Part shown: positions 12,119-23,168 of the stretch, piece by piece | Numbering within the stretch: the first letter of the stretch is position 1 | Layout: each line of letters begins with the position of its first letter | Assembly (NCBI GenBank): GCA_963969395.1 | Contig: OZ017799.1 | Location: forward strand, 374,501 to 438,500 | Direction of reading: 5' to 3' | DNA length: 64,000 nt | From: Pseudoscleropodium purum | Taxonomy: Eukaryota; Streptophyta; Bryopsida; Hypnales; Brachytheciaceae | The notes under the pieces: generated by a model | Database searches by the model: none | Told to the model about the DNA's origin: nothing | The model's input: the letters and a program-made list of their open reading frames with translations, nothing else | Translations under genes and position numbers: made by a program

Positions 12119-12521
12119 CTGAAGCGCTTCGACGTCCATATTTTGCCAATAAACAAAGGTCTTCATGGCACTGTATAGTCCAACTAACTTTTCATTCATT
12201 TAATATAGAATTTGAAATTAAACAAGGTAGCCTTCTTTTATGACCAAATTTAAAAATTCTTGGTAAATGATATATTTGTACAAAGATATGAGCTAAAATG
12301 TTCAAAAATTCACAAAAAGATTGCGATGTTTAATATAATTACCCAAATATTCACGTTGCATTGTGTATAAAGCAATTGTAAGAAGGTAGTTGAATAAAAA
12401 TTCTACTATTAAATTGAATTAGTTGACGTCTAATCACTTAGTAAACCGCTAAATGTCCAAGTCCTTGCAAGTGTGTTCACTATCGAAAAAGAGCATGGAC
12501 TTATAGTTATCCCCAATGAAA
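12119..12521. other. AT-rich non-coding right part of the spacer
   Basis: No credible coding frame. The palindrome resumes at 12522, and the few bases just inside (around 12508-12521 versus 9125-9138) still show weak similarity, which may be residual homology. Confidence 0.6.
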
Positions 12522-14905
12522 AAAATTGTTCTTTTTTCAAACTCTAACGGTATAGATGTTTAACCCCTAAAGTTCTTTTCACTAAAAACACTTCAAAACT
12601 GCCATTAGTAGTGCAAATACCAAGTCTTAGAAGAAAAATACTTTGGGGCATATGTAACCGTAGGATCTTGTAGTAAATTAGTTGGAAAAAATGTAGAAAA
12701 AAATTTAGACAAATCCACCATTTGGATTGTAAGATATTAGATATTCAATGTTTCATTTAAAGGGGCTACTCTATTATGTCTATTAATGAACAATTGGTAG
12801 GCTAACAAACTTAACTTAGCATGTATTTTAATATTTGTTGCAATTGTTTTAGGAATATTATAACATAACACTATTATAATATTCTTATAAATGATATAGT
12901 ACTAAATCATTTCAAAATCAACAACATTTGAACACAATCTGTCAATCTTGTCTTTCATACTCCTTTAATGATATATATATATATATATATAAATATATAT
13001 ACATATATAAAATATATTAGATAAATCAACATGAACAAATCAATGATTATATATTTCATAAATCTATTCTTCATCAATCAAATAAGAGTGCATGTGCAAA
13101 TATAGACAAAGATGGTTTCTCCATTTGTTCCCAAAAATTAAATAAACAAATAGAGAAAGATATGAAGTGAATGTTACTTGGAGAATTGGAAAGAAAGAAA
13201 TTGAAGTACTCAATTGCATTTTATTAAATTGGAAAATTGCATGTGGATGGCATGAATTAATCTTCATAGATGCTAAATTCATACGAGTTGCATTTCAACA
13301 TTTATGATTTATGCAACTGATTGAATTGAAAGCTCTTGTAATTACATTTTCAAATTTTCGATTCAATCATTTAAATTTGCAAGAGTGATTTATGATAGAT
13401 TTATAACTTTAAATGTGAAAGCATTCAATGCCTTTATGCGTTTGTTCATCAATATATTGATTTTAAATTAAAAATATATATATTTTATAACATATGCATA
13501 AACCATTGCATTAAAAAAAAAAACTAAGAGCCAAGCCAAATAGGCTGGTCAAATGAAGAGAACAAGATAATAAGAGCCCTACGAGACAGAAAACAAAGGA
13601 AAATAAAGAAAATATCAAAAGGATTCAAAGGAAGAAACAAGATGCATTCTTACAAGACCGTAGAATACATAATGATTTCAAAATCCAAACACAAATATAT
13701 TTTCTATTTCAATGAAAGTCAAAAATGAACTACCCTACTCTCAAAGATTGTACAATGTACACGTTATACAAAATGAACATATAACAGAAAGAATAGAAGA
13801 CATCATTTATCATGATTGAAAACTGAAATGATTTTTTCTTTTTATGTAGAATATTTTATGAAATGTAACAATGTATTTAATTATCATAGTAATTGGTAGA
13901 AATCTTTGTGCAATACATAGAAACATTTCATTCATGTGGAGTTTTTTCATTTATTTAGGATTAAAATTGAAGTATTATACTCTACAAAGTACAAACCAAA
14001 AACAATACCATATACCTAAGTTCAAAAGTTTGCAATTGTTTCGTGAATTCATTTTGAAAACTCAAACGAAGAAATATTTTATAATCAACATCTTGTTCAT
14101 TTGAATCATTTCAAAATTCGAATTCCGAATTCAATTCCTATTTATAATAGAAATTATGTTTGTCAATTTTTTAGATCTTTAAACAATGAACCCTCTTTTT
14201 TAAAATTAATATTTAAATACATCTAAAATAAGAATATTGGAATTACCCTTCAAAATAAATATAGTACATGTATAAGTGTATAATGTATTCTACTCAATCA
14301 ACTGAAGTAACGAATTTTTCTATGTTTTTAAGGAAAAATATAGCCATACATGATTTGAAAGTTAAAACATTGATTCTTTTTCTTTGTTTTCAAATCTAAT
14401 CAAAATTTCGTTAAAAAATATGAAAGACTCAATGTTCATTTGAAGATCGTGATGCACTTCTAATTAGAAATCAAAACCTTTCATTAAATATCGTGAGGTT
14501 GAAATCCATTCAACTGTTATTCTAATTATGTATTGGGGCCTTTTTTTAAAATTTCATTTGCTTTCGATGAAAAAGGAATTGATTATTTTTGCAAAACATT
14601 TGATTTCCTAATGAACTTTAAAAAAATCCCCACCATCTTCAGATCTTCTCAAAACCTATTTAGAGGAATAATATCAGTAAATAATCCAAACATATTCAAC
14701 TTAACCACATTCCCCTCATTCGTAAAACAATTTAGGGGAGAAAAGAAAAGTTTTAGGGTAATTAGGGTATAGGGTTTAGGGTTTACATTTTTTTTTTTTT
14801 AAATGATAAATCAATTACATTGATCCTCATTTAGCAGTGATTATTAGGCTGTTTTTTTTTTCAAATGTTACTGCTCTTTTTGAATAATAATGGCCTCATA
14901 GGATG
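12522..14905. other. Non-coding AT-rich inner part of right arm
   Basis: Mirror of 6741-9124. Short frames occur but none has a recognisable motif. It contains an AT dinucleotide tract at 12971-13005 and telomere-like TTTAGGG-type words at 14753-14782. Confidence 0.7.
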
Positions 14906-15220
14906 CACCAATGGACAGCTGGGCGGACGCCGTCGGCGGTCAGTGTTTAAGTGGGGCGGTCGGCGTGTCCAAAGCGCGGACGGCGTCGGAAGGCAGACAA
15001 TGCGGACAGTCCGGGCGGATGTGCCGGTCGGACAGGGCGGGCGGACGGGGCGGACGGGGCGGGCGGTCAAGGCGGTCGAACGGGGCGACGGGCGGATGGC
15101 GCGTCCGCTGCCAAAGTGGACGTCGTCGGTCCGCGCAACGGACGCGAGGTTCGGGGCCGCTTTACGCGGTCCGTGGTAGGTCCGGCGGCGGGCGGCTATA
15201 AGGGTGGAGTGACTTTTCAT
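14906..15220 (+). promoter_or_regulatory. GC-rich block with TATA box, promoter region of gene A (right copy)
   Basis: A GGGGCGGACGG-rich block is followed by a TATA element (CTATAAGG, 15196-15203) and about 213 bp of leader before the ATG at 15416. The layout parallels gene B. The GC repeats resemble those of the element ends and may serve as protein-binding sites, which is inference. Confidence 0.5.
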
Positions 15221-15415
15221 TTCTTCTCACTTCAATTCTCCTTCGGTGCCAAGTTGGATGTGCTACTATTGCTTTATGCGCTAGTTGCTCCTACGGGGTG
15301 GAGAGTTGGGGTCCTCTATCTTGTGTTACTGTGTTGCGGTTGATGCCATCACTTTTGACTTTCACGTGAGATTTTTTTATTCACTTCAATTGGTTATTGA
15401 ATCCAATTGACAATC

Positions 15416-18400
15416 ATGAACGACGAAGGTGATCGAAATATGGATGGGGTGACTCCGGGAAGTGAAGCCAAGAAAAAGAACAAAGTGAAGGGGGCTACAC
15501 ATGACCTTCGGCTTGACATTTTAAATGACCCTACAATTAAAGCAGAGTGCGGGTGGGAAGATGAAGATGCGGAGTATTGGATATAAAAAATGTGCAGGAC
15601 CTATGTTAAAATGTACCACATTGACAAGTTGTGGCCTCAAGAGTCGCACAAGAGTCATACACGGGATTTTTGTTGTAAACCATAGACTTGCAACAACAAA
15701 CATTTTGTCCATCCATCTGAGGAGGTGTGGCGTGTTCTATTTGAAAACAAGTGCAGAAGTAAAGGCTATATTAATTATAGCGTGGCGTGTATGGTTTATG
15801 CGGAACTTATATTAGAGCGCAAGATCGATTGGAGCACGTTTCCGACGACAACAGCTTGCCCACTTCTACTTGAAGCCAATCAAAAGGACATTCCCGACTT
15901 GTACAATTCAGAGGGAGAAACAGAAAAAGTATTAAAAAATACTATTGAGGTGAAAATGGATGGTGTGGAGAAAGCCTCAAATGTTGAAGAATTACGGTCT
16001 GTACAATCTCCAACAAAAGCAATCAATGAAAGCTCTTCGAAAAATGTGGGGAAAGATGTAGAGAAAGATGTAGAGGCGCAGGAGGGTGAAGTCTTTTCCA
16101 CAGCTCCAACGCGTTTGACCTTTACACCAAATGTTGCGGCACAAACGCAAACGGAGTTTGTAAACAAAGGCAAGGTTTGCACAGAACGCGGGGAAACTTC
16201 AAAAAGTAAAGTAGACGAAGTCTTGGCGGAGAAAGTGGCAAAGGCTAATGCTACAATTGATAGTCTGATAGCCAACAATTGTTTTGATAGTTTGGTCTAC
16301 AAATCTCCGCTTGTGCATCAAGGCGTTGAATCTAGTCCAGCGTTAAGTTTAAAAGACAAAGTACATACGCCTCGTGGACAAGGCGTGACGATTGATAATA
16401 TATCCTCATTATGGAGTTCCGAGCGTAAAAGGCGGGCGGAGGAGTTTCCGTTTACAGCGTCATTGCCGAGTCCTCTACATCGAACCTTGCAAGACATGTC
16501 CAATCCAAAACAATTGGAAAATCTTTTGAAGCTCTCGGTTCAGTTTGCTAACCTTCATGAAGAAATAGGCGGATCGTCCAACCCCGATGATGGTGCTACT
16601 GTTGTTCCAATGAGTCCACTTGCAGATTCAAAAAATGTTGCACATATACTTGATACAGCTTTCAAGATGACGATGTCAGCTGAATTTTTAGCGCAAGTTG
16701 CTCCGACTTTTATGAATTTGGCCAAGGAGTTTTCTTTAATAGCACCAGAGATGTTGAAAGGTGCTATAGCATTTCAGAATCTCACGAAGACTTTCAGACC
16801 ACTTTTCGAAGAAAGAGATGTTCACATACTACAATTGCTGGAATATAAGAAGAAAATTGCTGACCTTGGAGGAGTGGAAGCAAGGTGCAAAGTGTTGGAG
16901 TTGAAATTAAAGACTTCGAAGAGTGAGGTTGAACATTTAAATCAACAATCATCGAGGCAAATGGAGGAGTTGATGAAGATGCGTAAATAGATTGCAGAAT
17001 TATAAGGAACCTCCAAGAATCCAAGTGAGGTTGCAGTCTCATCAGTGATTGTACTCGGAGACAGTCAAGAGACTCAAGAGAGTGAAGATAAGCTCTCTCT
17101 TCCTTTTGATAAGGCCGAAGCAAGCGACAACACTGCCATTGTGAATTTACAAGAAAGTCACGATATGAGCATGTTAAAAGCGACACAACAACCATCAATG
17201 AAAAAGCTTTCATCCGTTTACGTGAATGCGGAGACGCAAACGGAGAGTTGTGACTTTGAAGAGTTGAAGCATAAATTGGAGGAGGCAATTGAAACAAAAG
17301 GAATCGTTGAATCCGAGTTGAATCGATTGCAATTGTACTTGGATTTGAAGAAGTTTATGCCATCTAGCGGCTTGGAGTCTAGATGGTTAGCATGGGTACA
17401 AAGACTCCAAGATAGACCCTCTATAGTATCTCGAGCAATGATAGGTCTTCAAACATTGGCAATGGAATCGAATGAAAATTGCGATGCCATTGAAAGCTCT
17501 TTAAGTTGGTTCAAGACTATGTTTGACCAACATCCTTCAAAGGGATATACGGAGATCACATGTTGGGAAGACATGGATGCCATGTTTGAACAGTTAAACC
17601 ACACAAAGAAGGACCAAGCTCCACCCATCAATTGGGCCTTGGAAGTAGAGGAAGGATGGGTCTCTTACAACACACTTTCAGCACACATCAATGTGAAAGA
17701 CAAACGAGTGGTGCATGCTTGTGATCCAGCCTCTCCAATCTTGGATGGTTGTTGTAGCCTTTGCCAAGGCCTCTTCGGACCGGAAGGTGCGGTAACCATA
17801 GGCCAATGTCGCCACACTTTCTATATCACTTACATTGTGAAAACATCACTCATTCGTTCGGTGTGTGCCGAGTGTCGTAGTCCATTGAGTGCTAGGTTCT
17901 ACGAAATGTTTGGTATCTTGGAAGCTATGCCTCCAGGCCACGAGTACAATCGTTGGAATCTTCCTCTTGATCAAGCGCCATACAAATTTCAAAATTATCA
18001 ACATTGAGAGAAGCCAATCCGGTGGAATGCAAATGAACAGAGGCATGATTTGTACGAGGAATCTCAGCAACCATTGAATTTCAATGTATGGATGACTCAC
18101 AATAGAGAGGTGGAATTGTGAGCTCGAGGAATCGTAGATGAAACGGCCCGTGAAATGTTTTGTCGCAACATGGGGGGATATTGGAGCTTGCAACACGAAA
18201 AATTCTTTCGTTTTCCAGATAAAAAAGTGGAGAAAGGATCAGAAGACAGTTAGGTGGAGGTGAACCATGGAAAAGAGTTCGATGAGCAGTATAAGACATA
18301 CGACCACACCCTCGTAGGTAGGGCCCTTCTATTGTCGAAGTTGGAAGAGGCTGTAAAAGTTCGTGCTGTCTACGATACAAATGGACTAACAAGCACAGGA

Positions 18401-18814
18401 CATTCATCTGTAGATGTGGCAGCAACATTTGATAGGCGCATTGGCAATATTATAGGGCATTGGAAGGCTTTCCTATTGGATGGAGACTGCCTCACAGTAT
18501 GGCAAAGGAAAGGAAATGATGAAGTTGTTCAAGCAATGGTAGATCGTGTGGAGAGCAACTTGAGAACCTTGAAGGCAGACGAAGTCGATTTATCACCAAA
18601 AAGAAAACAAAAAAGGAAGCGTGAAGAGGACAATGACTTCTCTCCGGAAACCAAGAAACAATTTCATAAGGTCGACATCGAAGTTCAATCTAGAGGGCGA
18701 ATAGTCCGTCCAAATCAACAACGATCAACTTGTCAATCATTTGCTAAACTCCTCGGTACAGCAGATTTTCCTTTTGTTTTGGGAGAAGGTAGTAGTCTAT
18801 CCAGTGGAAAGTAG
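15416..18814 (+). pseudogene. Gene A, right copy: coiled-coil/RING-like protein with 7 in-frame stops
   Basis: A single frame of 1133 codons starts at ATG 15416; an in-frame TGA at 15398 supports this start. It ends with TAG at 18812-18814. Internal stops are TAA 15584, TAG 15683, TAG 16988, TAA 17003, TGA 18005, TGA 18119 and TAG 18251 (first base given). There is no frameshift, and sensible protein continues across each stop. The N-terminus is charged and Lys-rich; two copies of a QTQTE-like motif occur (residues ~240 and ~605); heptad-like Leu/Lys/Glu segments suggest coiled coils before residue 525 and around 610-640; a basic Lys/Arg patch lies near residue 1065. Residues 780-820 follow RING spacing: C780-x2-C783-x14-C798-x-H800-x2-Y803-x2-Y806-x10-C817-x2-C820. 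Ligands 5 and 6 are Tyr (TAT, TAC), one G-to-A step from Cys. I do not recognise the whole protein. If once active it may have been a RING-type ubiquitin ligase or a structural factor of the element; that is inference. Confidence 0.75.
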
Positions 18815-18827
18815 GATTTGAGGAGAA

Positions 18828-18873
18828 TTTTGTTTTTAAAAAACAATGGTCCTTTCATTGTTTAAAAACAAAA
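18828..18873. other. Hairpin just downstream of gene A (right copy)
   Basis: Mirror of 2773-2818: 18-bp complementary arms around a 7-nt loop, starting 13 bp after the gene A stop codon at 18814. Same possible roles as the left copy. Confidence 0.5.
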
Positions 18874-19105
18874 AAGAATGTGAAAGATTTAGATCTTAAA
18901 AAGATCGTATAGGATTCAATAGTGATATTGGAACTATGTTTTCATGTATTTTGTTTATACATATATATTTATATATAAAGATGCTATATTTTCATTTGCG
19001 TATAAAAATATTTTTATATATACATCTTATTTTACGTGGATGCATTCATTTTTGATTGTGTAACATTCAAATTACATAACAATATAAAATTTTCTAATGA
19101 CTAAT

Positions 19106-19278
19106 GGCAATGCGAAGTCCGCCCCGTCCGCCCTGTCCGTCCACCCCATCTGATCTGTCCGCTCGACCGCCCCGGCCGTCCGCCTTCCGATGGCGGGAGG
19201 GACGCTGCGTTCGCTAGCGTCCAGACGTCCGGAAAACGGACGCTATTTTGGGGCGGACATTGAGATTCGTCAATCTTG
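19106..19278 (-). repeat. Right E2 terminal GC-rich repeat of the palindromic element
   Basis: Read on the minus strand it starts AAGATTGACGAAT, then GTCCGCCCCAAAATAGCGTC and TTTTCCGGACGTCTGGACG. It matches the left end at 2366-2540 at about 80%. The canonical terminal CAACCCT is CAATCTT here, two C-to-T changes that may have crippled this end. Confidence 0.7.
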
Positions 19279-19391
19279 TCTAATCCAACACCTACAAAGA
19301 TCTGTCCGAAATCCTAAACCGTCTTCTAGACATGTGAATGTCCCCGTAGACACAATATGTTCAGACTTGGACATTCCACGTCAAGGGCCTC

Positions 19392-21590
19392 ATGTCAAAA
19401 AAAAAACAGGTTTCTTCTAGTGTGGGCTGCACTTTGCCTTGGACCGAGAGTGTTGTCGGTTTGGATAGTAAGGTGAAGCAGATACGCTGTAAGGTTTGTT
19501 TTGACGTTGAGAGGTGGGAGAAATTATTGATCCTCAAACTGGATTTCCTATGGAAGCATTATAGGCAACAGAAGGCCACCACTTCCTTTGGGAAGGTAAA
19601 GGTAGGTGAGTATTACTTCCTTAGCAACAGCATGCACATGAGGAATGAAAAAATTTACTTTGCACGATTGGAGAAGGCAAGGGAAACTATAGTGTAGCAA
19701 GTGGCACATGGGGCCATCAAGGAGCATAAGCGAAAGTTTGTGCAATTTCATGGCATCCTATAGTTGCTTATGCAGAGACAATTGTTGACACAATACAAGT
19801 CCATGAGGGAATTCTTCGAGGTGTTGATGGTTCCTAATTTCCCAAAAAACACTAGAGCTTGACATTGGACTAGAAGATGGTGGATCATCTTGCAATTGCT
19901 TTGGCTGATCATACTATGAAGGTTATATCGAAAGCCAATTTTTTTTTCTTTGACTACTAATGAAGTTAGTACTATTGATACATAGTCTTGGTTGTCTATT
20001 CACTTGTATGTGTGCATTGGTTTCAAAAGGATCCCGATCTTGCTGTTGTTGAGTCGTCTTACAAAAGGCAATGGATCTACAACAATTAGAGAGACAATTT
20101 AGGGTATGCTTTCCCATCACTTAAGTTTGACTTTAGTTCAAGTTGCAGGACAATTAGTTTGCTTCAAGGTGGATGGAGTATTCGTCTTTTAGGGGTGTCA
20201 AATTGGAGTCATTACTCAGATGAGAGAGCAGATGGCCCCGTTCATGTTCAGAGTGTATTGTATGGCACACTGTACGAATTTAGTCGTGAAGCCCTTGTCT
20301 AATTACCCATAATGGCAAAAATTGAGGCACTATGTCAAGCCATGTACGCATATTTCAACAGCAGTCTTAAGCATCACTTAGACTTCTAAAAACTTGCCGA
20401 CTTAGTGGAAACAGAAGGATGGCACATGCTCTGCAATGTCAAAACGCGATGGCTATCATTGCTTGAATCTTTGAAAAGGGTAATGGGGGAGTACAAGCCC
20501 CTTGTTGTGAAGATGCAGTTGTGAAGAAGCCTGACTTGATTGCAAAGCAAGCTATGGCAAGAGACACTACCCAACACAACTACAAACTCCTCTACGATGT
20601 CGGTATCTTATTAATTCTCCCCTGTCTGATGCCATTATTGGATTCCGTGAATACACTCATGAAATTTGTGCAATCTAACCATATGTTTGTGAGTGACTAC
20701 ATTGCCATAGTTAAGATCTACCAAAATGAGCTCTACATGATGTACTCTAACAAGGATATGGTGTGGTAGAAACAACATTTTGAAATGTTTTATACATTAT
20801 CAATGATTAGTCCTACTCCATCAACTAGGAGTGGGTCACTAACTTAAATACGGGCGTGGAATCTTTGGCCTTTTACATTAGAGGGCACACTTACCCTGCC
20901 TACTCCATTTGTGCAATGACAGGCAAAAAGCTTTTGGTGACCAAGGATGACATGGCCATAGTCATTGCCTTGGTGAAGGCTCAGTGCAAAGATGTCGCAA
21001 AGATGATCTATGTGGAGCTTGATGTATGTTTTCCGGAGCTTAAATTGATAAAGCCCTTAGAATAGTATTTCCTCAATACTCACTCCAACATAACTTTGAC
21101 AACTTGTTTTCTTTGCATGTCAAAACACTATGGGTACACTTCAGAGTTGTGCGGACGATGGACTTTGAGAAAGAAAGGAAGTTGGACTATTAGTAGGTTG
21201 ATCCAATTTTGGATGGGAGATTGTTGGCCTTGTAGATGTCGTTATTCAAATTGACCATGAAGTCGCATGCACAAGTGGCCATGGAAGAACCAAAGGATGA
21301 GAATCCTCTCACTAAGTTATGGGTCTATATTGGATAAAATGCCTTAATGCTTAGCCAATTGTTCGAATTCATCAAAGTGGCAAAAATCACAATTTGTGTA
21401 GTCTTGGGTAGCGTGGAGGATGAGTGTACATTTTCTACCTTGAGTTTCATGAAATTTGAACTCCAAAATCGCCTTTAAGAGCATGTTGACACTTGCATGA
21501 AGTTGTTCTCATAGGACTTCTTCACTTTGCAAATCTTTTCGGTGAGCCAAGCAATTACTTTATGGCAGGAAGAAAGACTATGACATGGAA
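19392..21590 (+). pseudogene. Decayed hAT-family transposase
   Basis: The first 101 codons (19392-19697) contain a BED-like element with a CKVC pair (about 19488) and a KHYRQQKA segment. Downstream, translated fragments in changing frames keep hAT transposase flavour, for example a stretch near 19969 reading NEVSTID and a piece at about 20521-20769. At about 21400-21500 is SVEDECTFSTLSFMK, the hAT C-terminal dimerisation motif. Unlike genes A and B, this copy has clear frameshifts (around the A-run near 19850 and the T-run near 19945) as well as many stops, so it is an older ruin. I could not identify its terminal repeats. It adjoins the palindromic element but shows no sign of belonging to it. 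Confidence 0.75.
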
Positions 21591-21599
21591 TCAAAATGT

Positions 21600-23168
21600 A
21601 AGCTTTGTTTCCATTAAACTAACAAGTTTGGAGTTCTAAGTTCCTCCATGACTTTACTAATTGGATTTGGGGTGGGTGGGATTGCTCATTGCATCCAAGT
21701 AAGGCCTTAATGGCTAAGGTTCAACTCCCCTAAACAATTTTCTTTTTAGTGTGTAAAACATCCAATTCATTTGTGTTGCTACAACCAAACAATCAAACCC
21801 GAAAAAAACTCACTTTCCAAAACTACAAACCCAAAACTCGCAACATTGCCAACCCTAAAAACCTAAAAGAATTTTGTGCAAAAATCCTATCACCAAATCA
21901 TCTATATTAATGATTTCCTAGTCCCCAACAGGGAGGGTAAAAATTACCTTCAAGGAGCCACAAAGGTAACTCCACCAACCCTGTGGCAACGTGCTGCACA
22001 ACAACAAATATTTCATAAAAAATTCATTGTTTATAAGCATACAAAAGTCTATCATTAGCCAATGGATACATATATGTTGATTATTATGCCACCTAAAATT
22101 ACAAACAATGGCTACATATCACATACTAATACATCCCATAGCCAAATTTGCAACATTTAACTTTGTAGCACTAATTTGTCCTTTAGATTCCAAAACTTGA
22201 AGGAAAATGTGACAATCTTCATGACAAATGACCTAGTGACATATTTCATGACACCACATATTCTACAATAGATGAGAATGTAAACCCACCAAACATTTGT
22301 GCAAGTGTAGATTTTAGGTCACTACCAATAAAACTCATAGCTTTTGCATATGGTATCCAAACGATGCATTCTTTGTTGCCTTGGAATTCATTTGTTGACA
22401 ATGACATGTTAAAACTTGAGCAGTCTAACCCTAAGAAATACGCTCAGATACCCAACTGGCAGTGCAAAATGATCTAGGATGCTAAGAAATGATGCTAAGA
22501 AATGAAGCACTAGATCACTAACCACCGTGCAGCAGGATTCTCTAACATGATCAAACCTCATGTACAATACTTTGTTTTGAAACTGCAAGTGCTGGTAACT
22601 ATGAGGCAACTGGAAGTGTTATTTCGAACAAAGTCATCCTAAATCAAGTGGTTAAAAAGCTGTGAACGACAACGGCTCATTGGCTTAACGACCTCTCGCT
22701 TCTCGCTTGTTCCAATGGAGCTCAACTTTGCAAAACAAACAAGGTGTCATGGATTCCTTTCTTATCATGCCAACACAATTCAGAAGGCGCTCAACAAGGG
22801 TTCTCTAGAATGTCATGAGTAAAGGACCTGATCTGAGATTCATCCTGCGAAACTTCAACAACAGAATTTCATCATCTTATTCCAATCCATGGAGTAATAG
22901 CAAAGGCAATATGCGTGGAATTCCGAATCCTACCTCAACCGAATCTCTACACAGGGATAGCCAGCTTCGACACTTCGTTCAGCAGCACCCCACCTGGACC
23001 TGTGAATGCTTCCCGTTTGACCCACGGTGTTGTTGCAAGCAAGCCTGGTCCATGCATCATGATCCTGCGCGACCTGCCTTCATATGGCTAGCATATGTTG
23101 TCTGTCTATCTGTCTGTATGCATTCATTCCTGTGAAGCTCCAGATTACAAGCACTGTTGAATGGACTA
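21600..23168. other. Intergenic DNA downstream of the hAT remnant
   Basis: No credible gene. At 21718-21728 is GGTTCAACTCC, close to the pol III B-box consensus, but no convincing A-box or tRNA fold accompanies it. The right part (about 22.6-23.16 kb) is GC-richer and probably includes the 3' untranslated region of the minus-strand gene that ends at 23169. Confidence 0.5.

Larger units (their letters stand above)
12522..19119 (+). repeat. Right arm of the giant inverted repeat
   Basis: Reverse complement of 2527-9124 with equal length. It carries the forward-oriented copy of gene A with its GC-rich promoter block and downstream hairpin. The single difference found is A at 18803 where the mirror of 2843 predicts G. 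Confidence 0.9.
2366..19278. mobile_element. ~16.9-kb palindromic transposon carrying three dead cargo genes
   Basis: Both outer ends are the same end type (E2: GTTGACGAAT followed by GTCCGCCCCAAAATAG) facing inward, at 2366 and about 19277. Between them lie a left arm (to 9124), a 3.4-kb spacer and a right arm (from 12522) that is the reverse complement of the left. Mirrored reading-frame ends at 2832/18814, 3639/18007, 6874/14772 and 8364/13282 all sum to 21646, so the arms contain no net indel. Cargo: gene A in each arm, reading outward, and kinase-like gene B in the spacer. No transposase of a family I know is visible, and flanking 9-mers (gaactattc and tctaatcca) do not match, so no target duplication is seen. 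It may derive from two elements or from an inverted duplication of one. An assembly artefact is possible but less likely, because the terminal ~170 bp of the two ends differ clearly. Confidence 0.75.

Noticed and set aside
15416..18814. Alternative genetic code or general stop-codon recoding to explain the internal stops
   Set aside because: Host genes in the same window use TAA (methyltransferase), TAG (ubiquitin-like, mitochondrial protein) and TGA (RS2Z) as ordinary terminators, so a global recoding does not fit. Local U-to-C RNA editing could in principle convert all seven stops, but such editing is known from plant organelles, not nuclear transposons.
2366..19278. Pure assembly artefact for the palindrome
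   Set aside because: Not excluded, but the outer ends differ by about 20% and carry distinct flanks, the spacer is unique and there is a CpG-type difference between arms. An artefactual mirror would be expected to be identical throughout.
21660..21735. tRNA gene or tRNA-derived SINE
   Set aside because: A B-box-like GGTTCAACTCC is present, but I could not find a good A-box at the right spacing or a cloverleaf; kept only as a note in the intergenic entry.
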